This document shows positions 1 through 10,698 of a stretch of 12,942 bases of DNA, piece after piece (position 1 is the first letter of the stretch; each line of letters begins with the position of its first letter). A model generated the notes under the pieces. The model did not search any database and was not told the origin of the DNA. It worked only from the letters and a program-made list of their open reading frames with translations. The position numbers and the translations under genes are program-made. The stretch is from Betaproteobacteria bacterium (lineage in GTDB: Bacteria > Pseudomonadota > Gammaproteobacteria > Burkholderiales > Usitatibacteraceae): positions 1-12,942 of the forward strand of contig JAAOZZ010000340.1 in NCBI GenBank assembly GCA_012274175.1, given 5' to 3'.

Positions 1-3894
<3,894 letters not shown>

Positions 3895-3953
3895 CCCTCA
3901 CCCCGGCCCTCTTTCCAGGCGGAGGGAGCGCACGGCGCACAAGGGAGAGGGAG
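3895..3953 (+). repeat. CCCTC/GAGGG-rich intergenic repeat, degenerate copy, between ligA and galU
   Basis: The 66-nt gap between ligA and galU begins with ccctcaccccggccctct (3895-3912) and ends with aagggagaggg (3941-3951). These are the two halves of a pyrimidine/purine inverted repeat of a kind scattered through intergenic DNA of many GC-rich proteobacteria. Here they are separated by about 28 nt containing a smaller CCCTC/GAGGG hairpin (3907-3911 with 3922-3926). The 11-mer aagggagaggg is identical to 5431-5441. The right end also supplies a GGGAG sequence (3949-3953) 7 nt before the galU ATG, so the repeat appears to double as the galU ribosome binding site. Its role as terminator, mRNA stabiliser or neutral repeat is unknown. 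Confidence 0.6.
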
Positions 3954-3960
3954 ACAGGGA

Positions 3961-4851
3961 ATGCAGAAAATAACGAAGGCGGTCTTTCCCGTGGCGGGGC
4001 TCGGCACCCGCTTCCTTCCGGCGACCAAGGCCTCGCCGAAGGAGATGCTGCCTATCGTCGACAAGCCCCTCATCCAGTATGCGGTGGAAGAGGCGGTCGC
4101 CGCGGGAATCACGGACCTCATCTTCATCACCGGCCGCGGCAAGCGCGCGATCGAGGACCATTTCGACAAGGCCTACGAGCTCGAGGCCGAGCTGCAGGCC
4201 CACGGCAAGAACAAGCTGCTGAAGGAAGTGCGCGGGCTGCTCCCTCAAGGGGTGAGCTGCGCCTACGTGCGCCAGGCCGAGGCCCTGGGCCTGGGTCACG
4301 CGGTGCTTTGCGCGCGCCACCTGGTGGGCGACCATCCCTTCGCCGTCATCCTCGCCGACGACCTCATCGACGCGCAGGTGCCCGTCATGAAGCAGATGAT
4401 CCAGGTGCACGCGAAGAACGGCGGCAGCGTGATCGCGGTGCAGAACATCGCGCGCGAGGACACGGGCTCCTACGGCATCGTGAGCGTCGAGCGCATGTCC
4501 GCGGCGCTCTCGCGCGTGACCACCATCGTCGAGAAGCCGAAGCCCGAGGAGGCCCCGTCCACGCTCGGGGTCGTGGGACGCTACATCCTCAGCCCGCGCA
4601 TCTTCCATTTCCTCGAGAACCTGCGCCCGGGGGCGGGGCGCGAGATCCAGCTGACCGACGCCATCGGCAGGCTGCTGCGCGAGGAGTCCATCTTCGCCTA
4701 CGAGTTCGAGGGCCGGCGCTACGATTGCGGCTCCAAGCTGGGATACCTGCAGGCCACGGTGAACCTCGCCCTCAAGCACCCGGAGCTCGCGGAGGATTTC
4801 CGCGCGTTCATCGCCGCCACCGCGCTCACGCCCGCGGTCAAGCGGCCGTGA
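3961..4851 (+). CDS. galU: UTP-glucose-1-phosphate uridylyltransferase GalU
   Basis: 296 residues, the normal length for bacterial GalU. It makes UDP-glucose from UTP and glucose 1-phosphate, feeding lipopolysaccharide, exopolysaccharide and osmolyte synthesis in the cytoplasm. The nucleotidyltransferase fold is shown by the N-terminal loop [11 protein letters not shown] (residues 13-23) with [11 protein letters not shown] (26-36), the metal-site segment ILADDLI (Asp133/Asp134), [11 protein letters not shown] from ~190, and the C-terminal [12 protein letters not shown]. The start is the ATG at 3961, preceded at 7 nt by GGGAG (3949-3953), which lies in the tail of the upstream repeat. The stop overlaps the hpt GTG start by 4 nt, so hpt translation is probably coupled. 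Whether galU is read from the smc-zipA-ligA transcript or its own promoter is unclear; I see no good promoter in the gap. Confidence 0.96.
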   Translation: MQKITKAVFPVAGLGTRFLPATKASPKEMLPIVDKPLIQYAVEEAVAAGITDLIFITGRGKRAIEDHFDKAYELEAELQAHGKNKLLKEVRGLLPQGVSCAYVRQAEALGLGHAVLCARHLVGDHPFAVILADDLIDAQVPVMKQMIQVHAKNGGSVIAVQNIAREDTGSYGIVSVERMSAALSRVTTIVEKPKPEEAPSTLGVVGRYILSPRIFHFLENLRPGAGREIQLTDAIGRLLREESIFAYEFEGRRYDCGSKLGYLQATVNLALKHPELAEDFRAFIAATALTPAVKRP

Positions 4852-5393
4852 ATCCCGTCGAGGCGCAGCGCCTGCTCGATGAGGCGGACATGCTGTGCCC
4901 GGCCGACCGCGTGAACGAGGCGGTGGCGCGCATGGCCGCCGAGATCACGGGCCGGCTCGAGCACGCGTTCCCGGTGGTGCTCTCGGTGATGGGTGGGGCG
5001 GCGGTGTTCACGGGCCGCCTGCTGCCGTTGCTGCGCTTCCCGCTCGAGTTCGGCGCCATCGAGGTGACCCGCTACCAGAACGGCACCCAGGGCCGCGACA
5101 TCGCCTGGCGCCTCGCGCCGCGGGACAACGTGCGCGGCCGCACCGTGCTGGTGGTCGACGATATCCTCGACGAGGGCATCACGCTCGCCGCCATCCGCGA
5201 CAAGCTGGCCGATATGGGCGCGGGACCGGTATACGCCGCCGTCTTCGCCGACAAGGACCTCGGGCGCGCCAAGCCCGCCCGCGCGGATTTCGTGGGAGTC
5301 ACGGTCCCCAACCGGTACGTCTTCGGCTTCGGCATGGACGCCTATGGCCTGTGGCGCAACCTGCCGGCGATCTACGCGTTGAAGGAAACATGA
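4848..5393 (+). CDS. hpt: Hypoxanthine-guanine phosphoribosyltransferase
   Basis: 181 residues from GTG 4848, overlapping the galU stop in GTGA. It is a type I phosphoribosyltransferase: the PRPP-binding motif [14 protein letters not shown] is at residues 100-113, with the acidic pair Asp104/Asp105. The hood and purine-site region follows ([19 protein letters not shown], then [12 protein letters not shown]). Members of this group convert hypoxanthine or guanine plus PRPP to IMP or GMP in the cytoplasm. The frame is open far upstream through galU, but only the part from 4848 resembles the family, so the GTG overlapping galU is the best start. No strong Shine-Dalgarno sequence is seen, consistent with coupling to galU. 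The next gene encodes a phosphorylase expected to release hypoxanthine, which makes hypoxanthine the likely physiological substrate. Exact base preference cannot be read from sequence. Confidence 0.9.
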   Translation: MNPVEAQRLLDEADMLCPADRVNEAVARMAAEITGRLEHAFPVVLSVMGGAAVFTGRLLPLLRFPLEFGAIEVTRYQNGTQGRDIAWRLAPRDNVRGRTVLVVDDILDEGITLAAIRDKLADMGAGPVYAAVFADKDLGRAKPARADFVGVTVPNRYVFGFGMDAYGLWRNLPAIYALKET

Positions 5394-5397
5394 CGGA

Positions 5398-5443
5398 CCC
5401 TCTCCCCAACCCTCTCCCCAACCCTCTCCCAAGGGAGAGGGGG
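5398..5443 (+). repeat. Intergenic repeat: tandem 12-mers plus perfect 9-bp inverted repeat
   Basis: Four nt after the hpt stop, the 12-mer ccctctccccaa occurs twice in tandem (5398-5409, 5410-5421). It is followed by a partial third copy ccctctccc (5422-5430), AA, and its exact complement gggagaggg (5433-5441). The result is a 9-bp inverted repeat with almost no spacer, so the RNA would form an ~8-bp stem with a 4-nt loop. The extra direct repeats offer alternative left arms, so three registers of the same hairpin are possible. No T-tract follows, so a classic intrinsic terminator on the plus strand is not supported. The right arm shares aagggagaggg with the copy before galU. It belongs to the common, poorly understood pyrimidine/purine class of intergenic repeats. 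Confidence 0.82.
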
Positions 5444-5481
5444 CAATCGTCGGACAGGCTTTCGCGAAGGATGGACTTCAA

Positions 5482-6231
5482 TTGATTGCCATCATCGGAG
5501 GCAGCGGGCTCACGGGGCTCGTGAACCTCGAGATCACCAAGCGCCAGATCGTGCGCACGCCCTACGGCGAGCCGTCGGGGCCCCTCACGTTCGGGCGCAT
5601 CGGCGCCTCCGAGGTGGTGTTCCTCGCGCGTCACGGCTACGGCCACACGCTGGCGCCCCACGAGATCAACTACCGCGCGAACCTCTGGGCGCTGCATGCC
5701 CAGGCCGTGACGAAGGTGATCTCCATCTGCACCGTGGGCGGCATCGCGCCGGCGCTCTCGGCGGGCACGATCGCGATCCCGGACCAGGTCATCGACTACA
5801 CGTGGGGGCGGCCGTCGACCTTCTTCGAAGGCGCCGAGCAGCCCGTCACCCACATCGACTTCACCTATCCTTACAGCGAGGAGCTGCGCACGATGGTGAA
5901 GGACGCCGCGCGCGCGGCCGGGTTGCCCGTGACCGATGGCGGAACCTACGCCGCGGCGCAGGGGCCGCGCCTGGAGACCAAGGCCGAGATCGACCGCTAC
6001 GAGCGCGACGGGGCGACCATGGTGGGCATGACCGGGATGCCGGAGGCCGCCCTCGCCCGGGAGCTCGGATTGTCGTACGCCGCGCTCGCGGTGGTGGTGA
6101 ACCCGGCCGCGGGCCGCGGGGCGAGCGCGCGGGGCGTCAGCCTGGAAGACATCGGGCGCGTGATGGAGGAGAGCATGGCGAAGGTGAGGATGATCGTCGC
6201 GAAGCTGGTGGAGCGCCATGGCGGCGCGTGA
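5482..6231 (+). CDS. S-methyl-5'-thioinosine phosphorylase (MTAP/PNP family)
   Basis: 249 residues from TTG 5482. From memory it resembles the characterised Pseudomonas aeruginosa methylthioinosine phosphorylase (PA3004) along its length. The family splits methylthioinosine with phosphate into hypoxanthine and 5-methylthioribose 1-phosphate. Visible motifs are the phosphate loop [10 protein letters not shown] (residues 4-13), LARHGYGH (Arg50-His51), [37 protein letters not shown] (Met183-Glu188) and VVVNPAAG. Asn207 sits where adenosine-specific MTAP has Asp, favouring a 6-oxopurine substrate over methylthioadenosine. The TTG is chosen because the protein begins at the usual family position and AAGGA (5467-5471) lies 10 nt upstream. 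The nearer ATG (5471) is out of frame and stops after four codons, its stop overlapping this TTG. hpt upstream would use the hypoxanthine. A deaminase making methylthioinosine is not in the window. Confidence 0.86.
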   Translation: MIAIIGGSGLTGLVNLEITKRQIVRTPYGEPSGPLTFGRIGASEVVFLARHGYGHTLAPHEINYRANLWALHAQAVTKVISICTVGGIAPALSAGTIAIPDQVIDYTWGRPSTFFEGAEQPVTHIDFTYPYSEELRTMVKDAARAAGLPVTDGGTYAAAQGPRLETKAEIDRYERDGATMVGMTGMPEAALARELGLSYAALAVVVNPAAGRGASARGVSLEDIGRVMEESMAKVRMIVAKLVERHGGA

Positions 6232-6751
6232 GGTGCTGCGCATGGGCCACCCGGTGCTGCGCGAGCGCGCGCAGCCGGTGGAGCGCTTCGGCACCCCGGA
6301 GCTCTCGTCGCTCATCGCCGACATGAAGGACACGATGGCCGCGAAGAACGGCGCGGGCCTCGCCGCGCCCCAGATCGGCGTGGGCCTGCGGGTGGTGATC
6401 TTCGGCGTGAACCACAATCCACGCTATCCCGACGCCGAGGAAGTGCCGTTCACGGTGCTCGTGAATCCGAAGATCCTGCTGCTCACGCGCGAGGTGGAGG
6501 AAGGCTGGGAAGGCTGCCTCTCGGTGCCCGGCATGCGGGGCCTCGTCCCGCGCTACACGCGCCTGCGCTACAGCGGCTTCGACGGCGAGGGCCTCGCGAT
6601 CGAGCGCGAGGCCGAGGGCTTCCACGCGCGCGTCGTGCAGCACGAGTGCGACCACCTGGACGGCATCCTCTATCCCCAGCGCATGACGGACATGAGCAAG
6701 TTCGGCTTCAACGAGGAGCTGTTCCCCGGCGAGGATCTCGTCGATGAATAG
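6218..6751 (+). CDS. def: Peptide deformylase
   Basis: 177 residues. It removes the formyl group from the N-terminal methionine of new proteins and is a metalloenzyme, usually Fe2+. All three signature motifs are present: [10 protein letters not shown] (residues 45-54), EGCLSVPG with metal ligand Cys100, and QHECDHLDG with His142, catalytic Glu143 and His146. The ATG at 6218 lies inside the phosphorylase gene (14-nt overlap) and has GGAG (6210-6213) 4 nt upstream, so the two are probably co-translated. HECDH instead of HEMDH, the sequence [10 protein letters not shown] and the longer loop before it (about residues 67-80) look more like the mitochondrial-type/secondary deformylases than E. coli Def. 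As fmt is not adjacent, this may be a second copy beside a def-fmt pair elsewhere; that is inference. Confidence 0.94.
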   Translation: MAAREVLRMGHPVLRERAQPVERFGTPELSSLIADMKDTMAAKNGAGLAAPQIGVGLRVVIFGVNHNPRYPDAEEVPFTVLVNPKILLLTREVEEGWEGCLSVPGMRGLVPRYTRLRYSGFDGEGLAIEREAEGFHARVVQHECDHLDGILYPQRMTDMSKFGFNEELFPGEDLVDE

Positions 6752-6755
6752 GAGG
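6750..6755 (+). promoter_or_regulatory. Strong Shine-Dalgarno AGGAGG for the small membrane protein
   Basis: A full AGGAGG starts on the last two bases of the def stop codon (tag, 6749-6751) and sits 5 nt before the ATG at 6761. It is the strongest ribosome binding site in the plus-strand block and fixes the start of the next gene. Confidence 0.85.
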
Positions 6756-6760
6756 CGGCC

Positions 6761-7123
6761 ATGGCGGTGAATTCCCCTAGCGAGCCCAGCGCCGAGACGG
6801 GCACGGCCAATATCCTGTACCTGCTGCACCTGCTCGCGCCGTTCACGGCGTGGCTGCTCGCCATCGCGGCCATCGTGGTCGGCATGGTCACCCGCGACCG
6901 GGTGCGCGGCACCTGGATCGAGTCCCACTACGCGTGGCTTTCGCGGACCTTCTGGTGGGGCCTCGTGTGGATCGCGATCTGCGGCGTGTTGACGGCGCTG
7001 CTCTTCATCACGATCGTCGGCATCCTCGTCTGGTGGCTGCCGTGGACGATCCTCTTCGTCTGGTATCTCTACCGCGTGATCCGCGGCTGGATCCTGCTCT
7101 CGGACCGCAAGCCCGCGCCCTGA
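6761..7123 (+). CDS. Small membrane protein, DUF4870-like, function unknown
   Basis: 120 residues and strongly hydrophobic. A polar N-terminus (1-17) is followed by about three membrane segments: ~19-43 (ILYLLHLLAPFTAWLLAIAA), ~64-88 (FWWGLVWIAICGVLTALLF) and ~89-108 (LVWWLPWTILFVWYLYRVIR). The loop between the first two carries GTWIESHYAWLSRTFWW. That HYxW..RTFWW pattern is typical of small bacterial inner-membrane proteins of the DUF4870 type, whose biochemical role is not established. The start is fixed by the AGGAGG at 6750-6755. It lies 9 nt after def and is last in the plus-strand block, ending just before a GC-rich inverted repeat. No catalytic or ligand-binding residues can be named. 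Membrane location is well supported; function is not. Confidence 0.82.
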   Translation: MAVNSPSEPSAETGTANILYLLHLLAPFTAWLLAIAAIVVGMVTRDRVRGTWIESHYAWLSRTFWWGLVWIAICGVLTALLFITIVGILVWWLPWTILFVWYLYRVIRGWILLSDRKPAP

Positions 7124-7131
7124 GCTTGCCC

Positions 7132-7155
7132 GGCGCGCCGCTCGCGCGGCGCGCC
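7132..7155. terminator. GC-rich inverted repeat between converging genes, possible two-way terminator
   Basis: Bases 7132-7140 (ggcgcgccg) are the exact complement of 7147-7155 (cggcgcgcc), giving a 9-bp all-G/C stem with a 6-nt loop (ctcgcg). It fills the 31-nt gap between the plus-strand block and the end of glnD, and its last base is the first plus-strand base of the complement of the glnD stop. No T-run follows on either strand, so it is not a canonical intrinsic terminator. Placement and stem strength still favour a role in ending or protecting both transcripts. ggcgcgcc is also self-complementary, so each arm could pair with itself. Confidence 0.5.
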
Positions 7156-9746
7156 TACGCGACGACCGTCTGCTGCAGCTCCGCCGCGAGCGCCTCTCGC
7201 CGCAGCGGTTCGTCGAGCCGCGGCCCGTTCACCACGAAGGCGTCCTCGGCGCGCGAGCCCAACGTGGTCACGCGCGCGTCCACGAGGTTGAGGTCGTGGG
7301 CGAGCAGCACGCGCGCGAGCGAGGAAAGCAGTCCCGGCCGGTCGGCGCAGCTCACCGCCACGAGCCAGCGCCCGGGTCGGCGGTCCGGCTCGATGGACAC
7401 CCGCGGCTCCATGGGGAAATGCTTGACCCAGCGCGAGATGCGCCCGGAAGGCGCGGGATCGAGGGGCGTGCCCGGCACCAGGCGCTCGCCCAGGCCCGCC
7501 TCGACCTTCTGGATCAGCTCGCGGTAGTGCTCGCCTTCGCGCGTGCGGGTGAGCACCTGGAAGCTGTCGAGCGCGAAGCCGTGCTGCGTCGTGTAGATCT
7601 TCGCCGCGGCCACGTCGAGCTGCAGGCGCTCGAAGAAGCTCGTGATGCGGGCGAAGAGGCCCGGCTGGTCGGGCGCGTACACCAGCACCTGCAGCCCCTC
7701 GCCCACGGGCGAGAGGCGGGCGCGCACGATCGGCTTGTCGGGCGTGGAGCGCGCCCAGAGCGTGCGCGTGTGCCAGCCGATCTCGGTCGCCTCGAAGCGC
7801 TGGAAATAGTTGTCGTCCAGGTTCGCCCACAGCGCCTCGTGGCGCCCCGGCTCCGGGACGTACTGGCGGAAGATGCGCAGCGCCTCGTCCTGCTTCGCGG
7901 CGATCCACGAGGCGGCGTAGTCGGTCTCGCCCCGCAGCAGGCGGCGCGTGAGGCGGAAGAGGTCCTCCAGGAGCTTGCCCTTCCAGGCGTTCCACACGGC
8001 GGGGCTCGTGCCGCGGATGTCGGCCACGGTGAGGATGTAGAGCGCCGTGAGCGTGCGCTCGTCGCGCACGACGGTGGCGAAGGCGGCGATGACGTCGGGG
8101 TCGGTGAGGTCCTGCTTCTGCGCCGTGGACGACATCTCGAGGTGGTGCTGCACCAGCCAGGCGACGAGCTCCGCGTCGGCCTTCGCCAGGCCGTGGGCCT
8201 TGCAGAACCGGATCGCGTCCTCGGCGCCGAGGCGCGAGTGGTCGCCGCCGCGCCCCTTGGCGATGTCGTGGAAGAGCGCGGAGAGGTAGAGCACCTCCAC
8301 GCGCTCGAACTCCTGCATGAGCTCGGAGGGGAACGGGTACTCGTGGTTGAAGCGCGGGATCCGGAAGCGGCGCAGGTTGCGGATCACCATGAGGATGTGC
8401 TCGTCCACGGTGTAGACGTGGAAGAGGTCGTGCTGCATCTGGCCCACGATGCGCCCGAAAGCCGGGATCAGCCGGCCGAGCACGCCGTAGCGGCTCATGC
8501 GGCGCAGCGTCCACGTGAGGCGCTCGCTGCGCACGATCTGCATGAAGCGGCGGCGGTTGTCGCCATCCTGGCGGAACGCGCGGTTGATGCGGGGCAGCGC
8601 GCGGGAAAGCGCCCGCAGCGTCGTGGGGCCGAGCCCCGCGATGCCGGGATCGTCCTGCAGCCGACGGAACGCCTCCAGGATCATGCCCGGGCGCTTCTCG
8701 AAAGCCCGCTCGTCCCGCAGCTCCAGGTTCACGTTCACCACCTGGAAGTCCTCGTCGAGGACCGTGACCCGGCGCTCGGCGGCGGGCGTGATGCGGTCGA
8801 AGAGGTTGGCGAGCAGGATCTGGTTGAAGCGCCAGATGGCCTTCGCCGCGAGGTAATAGCGGCGCATCAGCAGGTCGGAAGGCGCCATGCCGTCCCGTCC
8901 CGCGAGCCCCAGCTGGCGCGCGATCTCGATCTGGTGGTCGAAGACCAGGCGGTCCTCGCGCCGCCCCGCCAGGTAGTGCAGCCGGATGCGCAGGTCCTGG
9001 AGCACGCGCTCGTTGGCGGCGATGGAAGCGGCCTCGCGCGGCGTGATGATGCCCTCCTCGGCGAGCGCCTTCCACGAGGTCCCCAGCCCCGCCGCGCGCG
9101 CGAGCCACAGCACCATCTGCAGGTCGCGCAGCCCCCCGGGACTTTCCTTGATGTTGGGCTCGAGGTTGTAGGCCGCCTCCTGGAAGCGCTCGTGGCGGCG
9201 CGTCTGCTCGTGCAGCTTCGCCTCGAAGAAGGCCCGCACGTCGCGCACGGCCCGCAGCCGCGCCTCGAGGGCGACGAGCAGCGGCCCATGGCCCGCGACG
9301 AGCCGCGCCTCGAGCAGGCTCGTGTCCACGGTCACGTCCTTCACCGCCTCGTCGACGCACTCGGAGACCGTGCGCACGCTGTGGCCGGGCTCCACGCCGC
9401 AGTCCCAGAGCGCACCGATGAAGCGCTCGATCGCCGCGTCGGGCGCGCGCCCGTCGGGAAGCAGCACCAGCACGTCCACGTCGGAATGGGGGAACAGCGC
9501 TCCGCGGCCGTAGCCGCCCACCGCGACCAGCGCGATCGCGGGGTCGCTCACGTGCGCGCTCCACAGGCCCTGGAGCTGCTGGTCGACGGCCGCGGCGTAG
9601 GCGGCGAGATTGCGGCGGGGATCGGGACGGCGCAGGTAGCGGCCCTGCAGGTCCTCGCGCCGGGACCTGAACCAGGCGCGAGACTGCGCCGGATCGCCGC
9701 GCGGCGCCTGTGCCTGCGCGGCGGGACTCTCGGAGGCGATGCTCAT
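7155..9746 (-). CDS. glnD: [Protein-PII] uridylyltransferase/uridylyl-removing enzyme GlnD
   Basis: 863 residues (E. coli 890). It is the bifunctional nitrogen sensor that uridylylates PII proteins when glutamine is low and removes UMP when glutamine is high. Domains in order: a nucleotidyltransferase with GGYGRGALFPHSDVDVL (Gly77 onward, Asp89/Asp91), a helical GlnE/GlnD linker, an HD hydrolase with ALFHDIAKG (His493-Asp494) and DHSRLGAEDA, and two C-terminal ACT domains that bind glutamine (from ~685, VYAPDQPGLFARI; from ~793, SCADRPGLLSSLARV). All catalytic features are present. It lies downstream of map on the minus strand with a 99-nt gap. No Shine-Dalgarno sequence precedes the ATG, but TATAGT ends 6 nt before it (see separate entry). 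A large overlapping open frame on the opposite strand is a GC-driven shadow. Confidence 0.97.
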   Translation of the reverse strand: MSIASESPAAQAQAPRGDPAQSRAWFRSRREDLQGRYLRRPDPRRNLAAYAAAVDQQLQGLWSAHVSDPAIALVAVGGYGRGALFPHSDVDVLVLLPDGRAPDAAIERFIGALWDCGVEPGHSVRTVSECVDEAVKDVTVDTSLLEARLVAGHGPLLVALEARLRAVRDVRAFFEAKLHEQTRRHERFQEAAYNLEPNIKESPGGLRDLQMVLWLARAAGLGTSWKALAEEGIITPREAASIAANERVLQDLRIRLHYLAGRREDRLVFDHQIEIARQLGLAGRDGMAPSDLLMRRYYLAAKAIWRFNQILLANLFDRITPAAERRVTVLDEDFQVVNVNLELRDERAFEKRPGMILEAFRRLQDDPGIAGLGPTTLRALSRALPRINRAFRQDGDNRRRFMQIVRSERLTWTLRRMSRYGVLGRLIPAFGRIVGQMQHDLFHVYTVDEHILMVIRNLRRFRIPRFNHEYPFPSELMQEFERVEVLYLSALFHDIAKGRGGDHSRLGAEDAIRFCKAHGLAKADAELVAWLVQHHLEMSSTAQKQDLTDPDVIAAFATVVRDERTLTALYILTVADIRGTSPAVWNAWKGKLLEDLFRLTRRLLRGETDYAASWIAAKQDEALRIFRQYVPEPGRHEALWANLDDNYFQRFEATEIGWHTRTLWARSTPDKPIVRARLSPVGEGLQVLVYAPDQPGLFARITSFFERLQLDVAAAKIYTTQHGFALDSFQVLTRTREGEHYRELIQKVEAGLGERLVPGTPLDPAPSGRISRWVKHFPMEPRVSIEPDRRPGRWLVAVSCADRPGLLSSLARVLLAHDLNLVDARVTTLGSRAEDAFVVNGPRLDEPLRREALAAELQQTVVA

Positions 9747-9752
9747 CTGCGC

Positions 9753-9758
9753 ACTATA
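9753..9758 (-). promoter_or_regulatory. Candidate -10 hexamer TATAGT directly before glnD
   Basis: Read on the minus strand, gctatagtgcgcag leads straight into the glnD ATG (9746). TATAGT differs from the consensus at one base. With six bases between the hexamer and the A of the ATG, transcription would start at the start codon itself, giving a leaderless mRNA. The surrounding bases resemble the rpsB -10 (gctataatggcg). No convincing -35 is seen at 16-18 nt, so the call is tentative. Confidence 0.4.
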
Positions 9759-9845
9759 GCGGCAAAGCGCGATCGTTCGCCGCCCTCGAGAGGGGTCTCA
9801 CCCTTCCCGATGCTCGCCTTGCCGGAATGGATCGGAGCGGACGCC

Positions 9846-10682
9846 TCAGGCCGTGGCGCGCTCGGCGGCGAACGCCGGCACGGGCGGGGTGCCCGCCGAG
9901 ACGGTGAGCACCTCGTAGGCGTCCTCGGTGACGAGGATCGTGTGCTCCCACTGGGCGGAGAGCGAATGGTCGGCGGTGACGATGGTCCAGCCGTCGGCGA
10001 GCTGGCGGATGTCGCGCTTGCCGGCGTTGATCATCGGCTCGATCGTGAAGGTCATGCCGGGCTGCAGCTTCATGCCCTGTCCCGGGCGCCCGTAGTGCAG
10101 GATCTGCGGCTCCTCGTGGAAGCGCCGCCCGATGCCGTGGCCGCAGAACTCGCGCACGATGCTGTAGCCGTGGCTCTCGGCGTGCTTCTGCACCGCGAAG
10201 CCGATGTCGCCCAGGGTGGCGCCGGGACGCACCGCCGCGATGCCCCTCCACATGCATTCGTAGGTGATCTCGCACAGGCGCCGGGCCTGCACCGAGGGCT
10301 CGCCCACGTAGAACATGCGGCTCGTATCCCCGTGCCAGCCGTGCTTGATCACGGTGACGTCGATGTTCACGATGTCGCCGTGGCGCAGCACCTTGTCGCC
10401 GGGAACGCCGTGGCACACCTGGTGGTTCACGGAAGTGCAGATGGATTTGGGGTACGGGCGATGGCCCGGGGGCGCGTAGTTGAGCGGCGCCGGGATCGCA
10501 CCCTGCACGCCGGTGATGAAGTCGTGGCACAGCTGGTCGAGATAGCCCGTGGTCGCCCCGGGCTTCACGAAGGGCGTCACGTAATCGAGCACCTCGGCGG
10601 CCAGCCGGCCGGCGAGGCGCATGCCCTCGATGTCCTCGGGGCTCTTGGCGGGCATTCCCACGGATTGCTGTCGACCTTCCAT
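9846..10682 (-). CDS. map: Methionine aminopeptidase, type I
   Basis: 278 residues from ATG 10682. It removes the initiator methionine after deformylation, so it acts on the products of Def, also in this window. The metal ligands are complete: Asp108 (NIDVTV), Asp119 (HGDTSRMF), His182 (CGHGIG), Glu215 (TIEPM) and Glu246 (QWEHT), with catalytic His91 (VCHG). Each is offset by exactly 11 from E. coli Map, so the E. coli start falls near the internal ATG at 10655 (Met10, MPAKSPEDIEGM). Met10 fits family length better (269 residues), but neither start has a good Shine-Dalgarno sequence. The upstream ATG has TATAAT 7 nt before it, which would give a leaderless message from Met1 or a 27-nt leader for Met10. 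The gene follows the beta-helix gene by 16 nt on the same strand. Confidence 0.95.
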   Translation of the reverse strand: MEGRQQSVGMPAKSPEDIEGMRLAGRLAAEVLDYVTPFVKPGATTGYLDQLCHDFITGVQGAIPAPLNYAPPGHRPYPKSICTSVNHQVCHGVPGDKVLRHGDIVNIDVTVIKHGWHGDTSRMFYVGEPSVQARRLCEITYECMWRGIAAVRPGATLGDIGFAVQKHAESHGYSIVREFCGHGIGRRFHEEPQILHYGRPGQGMKLQPGMTFTIEPMINAGKRDIRQLADGWTIVTADHSLSAQWEHTILVTEDAYEVLTVSAGTPPVPAFAAERATA

Positions 10683-10689
10683 GGCGGCA

Positions 10690-10695
10690 ATTATA
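10690..10695 (-). promoter_or_regulatory. Candidate -10 hexamer TATAAT before map
   Basis: A perfect TATAAT on the minus strand lies in the 16-nt gap between the beta-helix gene stop (10699-10701) and the upstream map ATG (10682). Its last T is 8 nt before that ATG, so transcription would start at about 10682-10684. The -35 position falls inside the 3' end of the beta-helix gene and shows no TTGACA-like match. It suggests map has its own promoter and does not depend on the beta-helix gene. Confidence 0.5.
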
Positions 10696-10698
10696 CCG

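Noticed and set aside
7069..9564. 831-codon minus-strand frame within glnD
   Set aside because: Out of frame with GlnD; Arg/Ala/Pro-rich low-complexity translation without motifs.
9781..9820. Possible terminator after map (CCCTC-TC-GAGGG)
   Set aside because: The loop would be only two bases and no T-run follows on the minus strand; too weak to list as a feature.
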